This document shows positions 36,877 through 45,390 of a DNA stretch of 64,000 bases, piece after piece; the stretch's first letter is position 1, and every line of letters begins with the position of its first letter. The notes below the pieces were generated by a model. That model saw nothing but the letters and a program-made list of their open reading frames with translations, ran no database searches and was not told the DNA's origin. The position numbers and the translations under genes are program-made. The stretch is from Selenomonas sp. GTDB lineage: Bacteria; Bacillota_C; Negativicutes; Selenomonadales; Selenomonadaceae. The DNA is taken from contig NZ_JAILPX010000155.1 in assembly GCF_024699275.1 (NCBI RefSeq), positions 1 through 64,000 of the forward strand, given 5' to 3'.

Positions 36877-38109
36877 CTACTTCGCCATTCCCCGGCGCTT
36901 TCCCTGCCGATTCGTATGTTTCTTCTTATTGACAGTTTTTTTCGCCGCAGTATTGTCTATTTTCTTCGAACCAATCTTCTTTGCGGAAACTGGTCCTCTC
37001 TCCCCCCGTAAGGGCTTGAACTGAATGCCGAGTTTTTTTGCCAACTGCTCCAGCTTATAAGCTTCCTTGTTATCCGCCAGGGTAATGACCGTCCCCTTTG
37101 CACCAGCCCGGGCCGTACGTCCCGCCCGATGCAGGTAGACGGCGGGACTCTCAGGCAGGTCCAGATTAAAAACATAATCAACAGCCGGAATATCCAGCCC
37201 TCGGGCTGCTAAATCTGTGGACAGCAGCAGTTTCACCCGTCCTGCCTTAAAATCAGCCACTGCCTTCTGCCGGATCTGCTTACTGTTATGCCCTAATAAA
37301 GATGCCACCATAAAACCTTCATAGCGGAGTTGAGCCAGAATCTTTTCCGCATCGAAAACCTTATTGATAAAGACCAAACCTCGCTGAACCGAAAGCCTTC
37401 TCGCCAAGCGGCGCACCGTAACAGCCTTGTCCCGGAAAGGCGTCAAGCGGCAAAGATGCTCACACTGCCCCTGATGGACAGGATCTTCCTCCACCTTGAT
37501 AACCTCCGGATGCTGCAGAAAATCGGCCCGCTCCAGGGCTTTTTTCGGTGCCGTAGCCGATACCATCACCACTTGCCGATCTGCAGGTAAAAGCCGTACC
37601 ACATCAGCCGTATTGGTCATATTCTGTTCATCAAAGAGCCGGTCAAACTCATCCAGCACCAACAGTTTTACCCGTTGCAGCTTCAATTTATTCTTCTGGG
37701 CTAATTCGATAATCCGTCCCGCAGACCCTACGATAAGCTGCGGCTTATCTTTGAGTTTATCCATCTGCCGGGTAATATTTGCCCCACCAATCAGCCCCTG
37801 AACCCGGATGCCCAGCTTTGCCCCCAGGGACAAGTCACGAGCCACATTGGTAATCTGCATGGCCAGTTCATAGGTGGGCGCAAGGATAACGACCTGCACA
37901 TCCCGAGACTCCACATCGATTTTCTGCAGAGTCGGCAAGAGATAAGCCAAAGTCTTGCCGGTACCTGTGGGCGCCTGCGCTACCAGATTGCCGCCACCAA
38001 TCATTTTGGGAATAACGGCAGACTGCACCTGCATGGGCGCTTCAATCCCCTGTTTCTTCAGCACCTCAGCCAATTCCTCATGAATGCCCAAATCTATAAA
38101 ATTACTCAT
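36877..38109 (-). CDS. DEAD-box RNA helicase
   Basis: A 410-residue ATP-dependent RNA helicase with Q motif, Walker A APTGTGKT, Ia-like APTYELA, motif II written DEFD rather than DEAD, motif III SAT and motif VI HRAGRTARAG. The C-terminal tail (375-410) is Lys/Arg rich (KKTVNKKKHTNRQGKRRG) and probably binds RNA. Its size fits short cold-shock or ribosome-assembly helicases. The DEFD and the Tyr in PTYELA are departures from consensus that may still allow activity. Confidence 0.9.
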   Translation of the reverse strand: MSNFIDLGIHEELAEVLKKQGIEAPMQVQSAVIPKMIGGGNLVAQAPTGTGKTLAYLLPTLQKIDVESRDVQVVILAPTYELAMQITNVARDLSLGAKLGIRVQGLIGGANITRQMDKLKDKPQLIVGSAGRIIELAQKNKLKLQRVKLLVLDEFDRLFDEQNMTNTADVVRLLPADRQVVMVSATAPKKALERADFLQHPEVIKVEEDPVHQGQCEHLCRLTPFRDKAVTVRRLARRLSVQRGLVFINKVFDAEKILAQLRYEGFMVASLLGHNSKQIRQKAVADFKAGRVKLLLSTDLAARGLDIPAVDYVFNLDLPESPAVYLHRAGRTARAGAKGTVITLADNKEAYKLEQLAKKLGIQFKPLRGERGPVSAKKIGSKKIDNTAAKKTVNKKKHTNRQGKRRGMAK

Positions 38110-38373
38110 TTTCCTTACCTTTCCTTATGCTTTATCCTGCCTGTAAAAATCCGCGGCACGATAAATAGCTGCCATCTTCAGCAGCCACTACTCTACATCT
38201 GCTGATATTACGATTTCATGACAAGAATTATACCATAAAACATCGTGTTACGCATAATACTGAATATATGCCTTCCCTCACTTCTGTCATCCACAGGCAG
38301 GAAAAGGAACGGATACCTCGAATTATAATAGTGTATTTCGTATTTCACCCTGCAATCAAGGAGGCTGACAATC

Positions 38374-39972
38374 TTGAAAAAAACACGGATGCTCCTGGCC
38401 ATCATTTTAGGACTTATCATACTGCCCAGCCTAACACCGGCTGAAGCGACAGCGCCAACCCAGGACAGAAAAATCATCTTCATCCCCATCGACAACCGCC
38501 CCATCACCTGCAAAGAAACGCGGGCTGTAGCGGAAAAGCTGGGCTATGATGTCATCGTGCCACCGGAAGACCTGCTGGGTACCCGGGAACATTACGGCAA
38601 CCCGGATGGACTCTGGAACTGGCTGCAGGAAAATGCCCCAGGCGCCCGTGCTGCCGTAGTATCCACCGATGCCATGCTCTACGGAGGGTTGGTAGCATCC
38701 CGCAACCATGAACTCAGCCAGGAAACCATTTCCACACGCGTAGAACGCTTTCGCAACTTCCATGAAGAACATCCCCGACTGCCCCTTTACGCCTTTGGCA
38801 CCATCCTGCGTACCCTGCTCACCGCCAACCACTCCGGTTCGGGCATGGAACCGGCAATCTATCAGCAAAATGCCCTAAAGATTCGCGATTTCAGCATGCT
38901 CCGGGACAAAACGGAAATGGGACAGGCAACAAAGAAAGAACAACGTCAGCTGGCAAAATTGGAACAGGAAATTGCGCCGGCAGTAATGGAGGACTGGACA
39001 CACCGTCACAACCTGAACTACACGGCCAATAAAGCCCTCATGGACCTTACAGCCCAAGACCAGCTCGCCTTCCTGTTCCTGGGCGGAGATGATGGTGCCT
39101 TTTACTCCCAGACCCATTACGAAACCCGTCATTTACAGGAATATGGAAAAAAACTGCCCCAGACTAAATTCCAGATCTCATCCGGAGCGGATGAACTGGG
39201 CATGGTTATGCTATGCCGGGCTATCCTCGACGATAAGCGGGATATCCCCTTTGTCTATACGGCCTACAATATCGGCAAGGGACGGGACACCATTCCCAGC
39301 TATTGCAATGAGAAAATCGGTGATGATTTGGATCATACAATCATCGCGGCCGGTGGCATACAAATCCCCGCCCCCGAACGGGCTGAACTGGTCATGACCA
39401 TCAACACCAATCCAGACGGCAGGACCGGCGATGCCACATCGCCAGCCAACACCATCACCCCCCGCAAAGGCACTATGCCCTTTGTCCGAATGGTAAAAGA
39501 TTTTATCGACAAGGGCTATCCTGTAGCAGTCGCAGATATCGCTTACGGCAACGGTGCCGACAAAGCCTTGATGGATCAACTGCACAAAGCAGACCTGCAG
39601 TTCAAACTGCAAGCTTATGGTGGCTGGAACACGGCCACCAACACCACCGGATTTTTACTGGGAACAGGCTTACTGTCCAAATGGATGGACAAAAAATCCA
39701 CAGAAGAACTCATGCTGACCCGGTATCTGGACGAGTGGGGCTATCAGGCCAATGTGCGCCAACGCCTCGGCGGCGCCGTATGGAGTCAGCCTGGCTACAA
39801 CCGAACCACCGGCAACTTGGATGGTGCCAGAGATTTTGCCGCCCAGCAAGGTACAGAATGGCTGAAAGAATTCGCCCAGGAAAACATCACCTTGCCAGCA
39901 GGTCTTTCCCTCGACCACCTATACATCACACATCCCTGGAATCGCATGTTTGAATGCGCCATCTTCTTTTAA
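38374..39972 (+). CDS. Secreted DUF4127 protein
   Basis: A 532-residue exported protein with a signal peptide (about 1-26, ending PAEA). The mature part opens with KIIFIPIDNRPITCKETR, the signature of DUF4127, and contains STDAMLYGGLVASR, FLFLGGDDGAFYSQT and ADIAYGNGADKALM. The function of this family is unknown; conserved Asp and Asn residues suggest an enzyme acting outside the membrane. The start is a TTG after AAGGAGG. It is a lone plus-strand gene, with TATAAT at 38324 as a possible -10. Confidence 0.88.
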   Translation: MKKTRMLLAIILGLIILPSLTPAEATAPTQDRKIIFIPIDNRPITCKETRAVAEKLGYDVIVPPEDLLGTREHYGNPDGLWNWLQENAPGARAAVVSTDAMLYGGLVASRNHELSQETISTRVERFRNFHEEHPRLPLYAFGTILRTLLTANHSGSGMEPAIYQQNALKIRDFSMLRDKTEMGQATKKEQRQLAKLEQEIAPAVMEDWTHRHNLNYTANKALMDLTAQDQLAFLFLGGDDGAFYSQTHYETRHLQEYGKKLPQTKFQISSGADELGMVMLCRAILDDKRDIPFVYTAYNIGKGRDTIPSYCNEKIGDDLDHTIIAAGGIQIPAPERAELVMTINTNPDGRTGDATSPANTITPRKGTMPFVRMVKDFIDKGYPVAVADIAYGNGADKALMDQLHKADLQFKLQAYGGWNTATNTTGFLLGTGLLSKWMDKKSTEELMLTRYLDEWGYQANVRQRLGGAVWSQPGYNRTTGNLDGARDFAAQQGTEWLKEFAQENITLPAGLSLDHLYITHPWNRMFECAIFF

Positions 39973-39988
39973 GCGGAAAAATAAAGTG

Positions 39989-40302
39989 TTGTGAACTTGC
40001 AGTTTGTGGTGGAGTTCCTGCCAATGGTATTCCGTTCATGCGTGGTCAGGGGAAGCCTATGCAAATGCCACGAACGCGGTGAGGACTGGCCCACAAAAGG
40101 CATAAACTGGATACTGAGATGAACATACGCGCCGCCGGCCTGCCCGGCACGGGTGGCTAAAAAGCTTAAACGCGTTCTTGTGGATCATTTAGTGGAACGG
40201 CGAAAAGTATTACCACCTCCGCTCCAACTGCGCTGTAACAAAAAAGAAAGCGCGCAGTAACAGCGACAAATTGCAATTTGCCAAAAGTGCATTGATAATA
40301 TT
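39989..40302 (+). repeat. Foldback intergenic element, copy B (short form)
   Basis: About 315 noncoding bases. The left part (39995-40057) corresponds to 15233-15295 of copy A and the right part (40070-40277) to 15631-15836, in the same orientation. The 330 bases between these arms in copy A are missing here, so two of A's inner inverted repeats lack their partner. The right edge (ATTGCAATTTGCCAAAAG) is the reverse complement of A's left edge. Confidence 0.85.
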
Positions 40303-40353
40303 GCAGAGCCCCCCATAAGTTAGACAATCAATCTAACTTATGGGGGGCTCTGC
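40303..40353 (-). terminator. Strong hairpin after topB, sister of the hairpin at 15161
   Basis: A perfect 22-bp stem (GCAGAGCCCCCCATAAGTTA plus GA, with complement) and 7-base loop lies 13 bases after the topB stop. The core AGTTAGA/TCTAACT equals that at 15161 while outer pairs differ compensatorily. No T-run follows, so termination efficiency is uncertain. Confidence 0.7.
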
Positions 40354-40365
40354 ATGTTACTCCCT

Positions 40366-42852
40366 TCAAAATACTGGAGCACCTTTACTATCATCAAAGG
40401 TAGCCGTACAACGGGGATAATTCGTACACCCCCAAAAGCTGCCATTTTTCCCGCGGATCAGCCGCAAATGCCCTTCTCTGCACTTAGGGCACAGATATTG
40501 CTGATTACCGGCACTGCTGTCCTTCGCCGCCTTTTCCAGCGGACTGGCCGAGAAGCGGGGTTTATCGCCCCAGGCCTGTCTTTTCTCAACAGCACCCCGG
40601 CTTGTCGCAAAACTGGCCATATCTGCCGCCATCTGCGCCTCATAATCTGCCGCCGTAAATAGGGAATCCAAATCCGCCATATCCTGAGCACTGGGGCCGG
40701 CGTATGACTGACTATAAACGGCTGAGGCAGCACGGGACTCCATTTGCATATTCCCACGTTTCTGCCGTGCCAGCTGCCTGGCAGAAACGGTTACAGGCGA
40801 GTCCGTTGGAATACGCCTTGCTATTCTGGCCTTGGCATCTTCCAAATCCGGCTTACCATCCTTGTCATTACAGGTCATGCGGCATTTCGGATAATTGGAA
40901 CACCCCCAAAACAAGCCATTTTTCCCCTTGCGCTGGGTCAGTACGCCACTGTGACACCGGGGGCAGACATTTTCCCCTGTCACTTCCAGTTTAACCTGCC
41001 CCGCTTTACCGCAAAGTTTTTGCGTGAACGCAATCTGTCCCTGCAAGAATTCCTCTAAAGTTCCATCACCCTCCGACATGGAATGGAGTTTATCCTCCCA
41101 AATAGCTGTCGAATCCGGATAGGTCATCTCATCCGGCAGCGCATCCACCAAAAGATACGCCGCAGGTGTTGGCACAAGATATTTCTTCTTGCCCTTTTTC
41201 TGCATGAATTTTCGCTTGACCAAATCTTCGATAATGGTAGCACGGGTAGCTTCCGTACCGATGCCATAAACGTCCTTGAGCTGCTTCTTCGCTTCCGGAT
41301 TTTTCACATATTTATGGATTTCCTTCATCCCCGCCAACAATGTAGATTCCGTAAAGCGCACAGGCGGTTTAGTCGCCCGTTGCGTAATATTTCCCTTTTC
41401 GTAGGTGACATTATCCTTTTTCTTCATCACGGGCAGAATGCCATTGCTCTCGTCAGACTCTGCTTCACTGCCGCTATCTTCATCCGTGGCCTTTTTTCTG
41501 CTCGACTGATACATGACCTTCCAGCCTAAATCCCGCTCTGTACGTCCACTGGCTGTAAAAAGTTCTTCCTTATAGGTAACCTCCACCTTTGTCTGATCGT
41601 AGAGGTGAACGGGATAGAACTGTGCGATATATCCCCGGGCAATCAAAAAATACAGATTCCGTTCCTCTGCACTCATATTTTGCATATTTGCCTTGACCGT
41701 GGTAGGAATAATGGCGTGATGAGCAGAAATCTTCTTATCATTCCAAGCCCTGCTTTTGCTCTTCGTATCCGTATTTTCCGTCCACTGCGCCAGTCTCTCA
41801 TCCCCGGCCTGTACCAGATTGGCTATGATTTTCCCCGCATCACCAAACTGATTGGTCGGCAGATATTCACAGTCCGAACGAGGATAAGTGGTAAGTTTCT
41901 TCTCATAGAGTTTCTGCGCCGTATCCAGAACGACCTGCGGCGCATAACCAAACATCTTGCCAGCCAACACCTGCAGCGAAGACAAGGAAAAGGGCAAGGG
42001 CTGGGGCTCCTGCTTTTTCGTCTTCTGGTAGGCGGAAATCAAACCGACCAGAGGCTCCTGCTGGAATTCCGCCAGTTTCGCCTCGGCGATACTCTTATCC
42101 AGCAAGCGATTTTCACTGTCCAAGCCCCCCATGGTGTCCTTAGGCTTCCACTGGGCAGCGAAACTGCCGTTTTCATGGTTAAACTCCGCTTTGATGGTAT
42201 AGTAATCCACCGGTTTGAAGTTTTCAATTTCCCGCTCTCGCCGCACCACGAGAGAAAGGGTCGGCGTCTTCACCCGACCAATGGGCAGCACCAGCTTATC
42301 ATGACCAGCCCGCCTTGCCGCCAGCGTATAAGCCCGAGATAAATTCATCCCAATCAGCCAATCAGCCCGTGCTCTGGCCAAAGCCGATTGCTTAAGATTG
42401 AAAAAATCACGATTCTCCCTGAGATTTGCATTGGCCTTCTTGATGCTGGCCTCATCCAGGGCATTTAAGAGAATCCTCTTCACGGGCTTCTTGTTCCCCA
42501 GATAATCCAGGACTTCATCTACCAACAACTGTCCCTCACGGTCCGGGTCTCCCCCATGGACAATCTCATCACAACGGTCAATCAGACCTTTGACAATAGC
42601 AAATTGCTTTTCACAGGATTTATCCACAAAAAGCTTCCATTGTTTTGGAATAATCGGTAAATCTTCAGCCCGCCACCGCTTGTATTTAGGATCATACTCA
42701 TCGGGTTCAGCCTGTCGCAGAATATGACCGAAGAGCCAGGTCACCACCCCTTCCCCAGTTTCCAAATAACCGTCACAACGACGCACTGGACCCTTGAGGC
42801 ATTTCGCAATTTCCCGGCCCATACTGGGTTTTTCGGCAATATATAAACGCAC
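40366..42852 (-). CDS. topB: DNA topoisomerase III
   Basis: A type IA topoisomerase that decatenates DNA. The 828-residue protein has the TOPRIM motifs (IAEKPSM, GGDPDREG 100-107), catalytic Y323 (LTTYPRSDCEY) and two C-terminal C4 zinc ribbons (CPRCHSGVLTQRKGKNGLFWGCSNYPKC and CPKCREGHLRLIRGKNGSFWGCTNYPRC). The zinc ribbons and length fit Firmicutes TopB, including forms on plasmids and conjugative elements, but no mobile genes surround it. It starts at GTG, nine bases after GAGGTG. It follows the DUF1232 and DUF2325 genes. Confidence 0.93.
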   Translation of the reverse strand: MRLYIAEKPSMGREIAKCLKGPVRRCDGYLETGEGVVTWLFGHILRQAEPDEYDPKYKRWRAEDLPIIPKQWKLFVDKSCEKQFAIVKGLIDRCDEIVHGGDPDREGQLLVDEVLDYLGNKKPVKRILLNALDEASIKKANANLRENRDFFNLKQSALARARADWLIGMNLSRAYTLAARRAGHDKLVLPIGRVKTPTLSLVVRREREIENFKPVDYYTIKAEFNHENGSFAAQWKPKDTMGGLDSENRLLDKSIAEAKLAEFQQEPLVGLISAYQKTKKQEPQPLPFSLSSLQVLAGKMFGYAPQVVLDTAQKLYEKKLTTYPRSDCEYLPTNQFGDAGKIIANLVQAGDERLAQWTENTDTKSKSRAWNDKKISAHHAIIPTTVKANMQNMSAEERNLYFLIARGYIAQFYPVHLYDQTKVEVTYKEELFTASGRTERDLGWKVMYQSSRKKATDEDSGSEAESDESNGILPVMKKKDNVTYEKGNITQRATKPPVRFTESTLLAGMKEIHKYVKNPEAKKQLKDVYGIGTEATRATIIEDLVKRKFMQKKGKKKYLVPTPAAYLLVDALPDEMTYPDSTAIWEDKLHSMSEGDGTLEEFLQGQIAFTQKLCGKAGQVKLEVTGENVCPRCHSGVLTQRKGKNGLFWGCSNYPKCRMTCNDKDGKPDLEDAKARIARRIPTDSPVTVSARQLARQKRGNMQMESRAASAVYSQSYAGPSAQDMADLDSLFTAADYEAQMAADMASFATSRGAVEKRQAWGDKPRFSASPLEKAAKDSSAGNQQYLCPKCREGHLRLIRGKNGSFWGCTNYPRCTATFDDSKGAPVF

Positions 42853-42873
42853 TTTTTCTTACACCTCAAAAAT

Positions 42874-43242
42874 TCAAGCTAATAATCGATATACACCATA
42901 AATGAACAGGCCCAGCCAACAGATGACGAACAAAGTCGCCGCAAACAATATGACCGGCATATAGCGAAGCATCTTCCCCGCCTGTTCCTCCGCATAGTAA
43001 CGCACATGATTGGGCAGCATACGGGTAAGTCCCATAACTGCTGCCGGCACAATCACCGCATCATCCATTATGCCCACCAGCGGAATGGTATCGGGAATCA
43101 AATCAATGGGACTGAGCAAATACAGGATTGCGGCAATGAGCAGCCCCTTCACATTCCGCGGCGTATCCCGATGCTTCAGGGCTACCAGCATCACCAGCAA
43201 ATCATAGCGGAATAACTTTAAGAATATTAATATCCTACGCAT
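42874..43242 (-). CDS. DUF1232 (YkvA-like) membrane protein
   Basis: A 122-residue membrane protein with the DUF1232 core GLLIAAILYLLSPIDLIPDTIPLVGIMDD, followed by a second hydrophobic segment at about 95-118. The function of the family is unknown. I choose the ATG at 43242, six bases after GAGGTG. It is 20 bases upstream of topB and 10 bases after the DUF2325 gene, so the three probably form one operon. Confidence 0.88.
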   Translation of the reverse strand: MRRILIFLKLFRYDLLVMLVALKHRDTPRNVKGLLIAAILYLLSPIDLIPDTIPLVGIMDDAVIVPAAVMGLTRMLPNHVRYYAEEQAGKMLRYMPVILFAATLFVICWLGLFIYGVYRLLA

Positions 43243-43252
43243 AACAAACACC

Positions 43253-43810
43253 TCACTGCAGAAGCGCATCTATCTTTTTATCGAGAATCTCCAAATTATT
43301 AGTAGATATACTCAGCACCAAAGCCCCCTTATCTACTTCGCCCTTGGCCTTTTGGGTACAGGCATGGGAAACCGCATTGGTATTGATAACCAGAATATCC
43401 GTCCCCACCAGCTTATCCCGGTCAAAATTCTTGTTGCTGCCAATCATCTTAAACCCCGGATGACGTTCCAATACCTTGGCCTGCCAGGCATCTGTTCCAC
43501 CGATAACAGACACCTTCAACGGCAAGTCCGCAAAGCAGTCCACATACGCCACGATCTTCTTTTCCTCTTCCACCGGAACATCCGCTGGCGTGATCTTTTC
43601 CACTAACGGTTCATGCTTGCGCAAACGCTCTCTTATATCCGTCAGTTTTTCCTGCAGCTGAATATTCTCCACCAATATATCTTCATATTTTTCCCTGTAA
43701 CTGTCCCGCTCTGCCTGAAGCACCATCAGCTGGTTTTCCATATCCACACAAATCTTTTCCAGCTCTGCCAGCCGCTTCAACGCACTTTTGGGAAGCTTTG
43801 TCTGGGCCAT
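43253..43810 (-). CDS. DUF2325 protein with N-terminal coiled coil
   Basis: A 185-residue cytoplasmic protein. Residues 10-75 form a likely coiled coil (leucine- and glutamate-rich). The C-terminal domain (about 85-185) carries KVSVIGGTDAWQAKVLERHPGF and VGTDILVINTNAVSHACTQKAK, typical of DUF2325, a Rossmann-like fold of unknown function. GAGGTG precedes the ATG by eight bases. It heads the operon with DUF1232 and topB. Confidence 0.88.
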   Translation of the reverse strand: MAQTKLPKSALKRLAELEKICVDMENQLMVLQAERDSYREKYEDILVENIQLQEKLTDIRERLRKHEPLVEKITPADVPVEEEKKIVAYVDCFADLPLKVSVIGGTDAWQAKVLERHPGFKMIGSNKNFDRDKLVGTDILVINTNAVSHACTQKAKGEVDKGALVLSISTNNLEILDKKIDALLQ

Positions 43811-43970
43811 CTCATTCACCTCATCTTTATTTGCTATTGTACTATGAAAAAGTCCATAGAGCAATTATCCCCCGCTCATTAGACATCAGTTCTACTGTAA
43901 TTTGCGATTATGCGTTTAATCATGCGCTAAACAGATTTTCAGCCCAATTATAACAACTTACATATATCAA

Positions 43971-43999
43971 TTGACAATAGTATACCCTACTGTTATAAT
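43971..43999 (+). promoter_or_regulatory. Consensus sigma-70 promoter of lysA
   Basis: TTGACA and TATAAT are both perfect and spaced by 17 bases, 53 bases before the lysA start. Confidence 0.95.
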
Positions 44000-44052
44000 T
44001 AGTTACAAATTTACAGCTAATAATCATTCTCTTTACCAACAGGAGGAAAGCG

Positions 44053-45309
44053 ATGAGTAAAAAATATTTCCCTTTGTCTACTGACAAATTACACGAGATC
44101 ATCCAAAAATTCCCCACGCCATTCCACATATACGACGAAAAAGCCATCCGCGAAAACATCCGGGCCCTGCAAGCCGCCTTTGCCTGGGCACCGGCCTTTC
44201 ATGAACAGTTCGCCGTCAAAGCCCTGCCTAACCCCCGCGTTGTGCAGATTCTCCATGAAGAAGGTGCCGGCACAGATTGCAGCAGCCTGGCAGAACTCTT
44301 GATTTCCGAAGCAGCCGGCCTAAAGGGAGAGGAAATCCTGCTGACATCCAATGACACCCCCGCAGATGAATTCCAAAAGGCAATCGAACTAGGTGCCATC
44401 ATCAACCTTGACGATATCACCCATTTGGACTATTTAGAGGAACATGCCGGTCTGCCCCAGGTACTCTGCTTCCGCTATAACCCTGGGGACGAAGTAGAAG
44501 GCAATGATATCATCGGTAAGCCCACCGAGGCTAAATATGGCCTTACCCATAAACAAATGCTGGAGGGCTATCGCCGCGCCAAAGAAAAAGGCGTCAAACG
44601 CTTTGGTCTGCATACCATGGTAGCTTCCAACGAACGCCGCACGGAGGCTTTTCTACTCACAGCCCGGCTGATGTTTGAATTGGCCATCGAATTAAAAGAA
44701 AAACTGGATATCGCTGTAGAATTCGTCAATCTGGGTGGTGGTTTCGGCATTCCCTACCGACCGGAAGAAGAACCCTTAAACCTGAAGGAAATCGGCGAAG
44801 GCATCCACGAACTCTATAACCAGATGATGGTTCCCCATGGACTTGACAACGTCGCCATGATGACCGAAAGCGGCCGTGCCATGACCGGACCTGCCGGCTG
44901 GCTGGTTTCCACAGCAATTCATGAAAAACACACCTATAAGGACTACATCGGACTGGACTCCTGCATGGCCAACCTCATGCGCCCGGCCCTCTATGGTGCT
45001 TACCACCATATCACGGTAGCAGGCAAAGAAAACGCCCCCTGTGATCATGTCTATGACATCACCGGCTCACTCTGTGAAAACAACGATAAATTTGCCATCA
45101 ACCGTGAACTGCCCGAAATCAGTGTCGGTGATATCGTGATTATCCATGACACCGGTGCCCACGGCAGTGCCATGGGCTTCAATTACAACGGCAAGCTTTG
45201 GTGCGCCGAGCTCCTGCTGCGTGAAAACGGCGACATCGAATTGATTCGCCGCGCCCAAACCATTGACGATTACTTCGCCACCTTGAAATATCCTGGCTCT
45301 TTGCTTTAA
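44053..45309 (+). CDS. lysA: Diaminopimelate decarboxylase
   Basis: A PLP-dependent fold III decarboxylase that makes lysine from meso-diaminopimelate. The 418-residue product has the PLP-lysine segment FAVKALPNP, GLHTMVAS, FVNLGGGFGIPY, ESGRAMTGPAGW and the DAP-specific closing motif CENNDKFA; the CExxD signature favours LysA over ornithine or carboxynorspermidine decarboxylases. It is expressed alone from a perfect promoter and ends in a bidirectional terminator. Its divergence from Bacillus-type LysA is noticeable, so a related decarboxylase remains possible. Confidence 0.8.
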   Translation: MSKKYFPLSTDKLHEIIQKFPTPFHIYDEKAIRENIRALQAAFAWAPAFHEQFAVKALPNPRVVQILHEEGAGTDCSSLAELLISEAAGLKGEEILLTSNDTPADEFQKAIELGAIINLDDITHLDYLEEHAGLPQVLCFRYNPGDEVEGNDIIGKPTEAKYGLTHKQMLEGYRRAKEKGVKRFGLHTMVASNERRTEAFLLTARLMFELAIELKEKLDIAVEFVNLGGGFGIPYRPEEEPLNLKEIGEGIHELYNQMMVPHGLDNVAMMTESGRAMTGPAGWLVSTAIHEKHTYKDYIGLDSCMANLMRPALYGAYHHITVAGKENAPCDHVYDITGSLCENNDKFAINRELPEISVGDIVIIHDTGAHGSAMGFNYNGKLWCAELLLRENGDIELIRRAQTIDDYFATLKYPGSLL

Positions 45310-45322
45310 TCACACAAAATAG

Positions 45323-45380
45323 AAAAAGAGGTACAAGACTTATCGGCTCGCAATAGCCGGTAATCCTTGTACCTCTTTTA
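45323..45380. terminator. Bidirectional terminator between lysA and the diguanylate cyclase genes
   Basis: A 15-bp stem (AAAAAGAGGTACAAG and near complement) with an internal secondary hairpin (ATCGGCT/AGCCGGT) has A-runs and T-runs on both sides. It serves convergent genes. Confidence 0.88.
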
Positions 45381-45390
45381 GCCAGGAAAA

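Noticed and set aside
40366..42852. topB as sign of an integrated conjugative element
   Set aside because: No relaxase, integrase or conjugation genes adjoin it; the neighbours are ordinary chromosomal genes.
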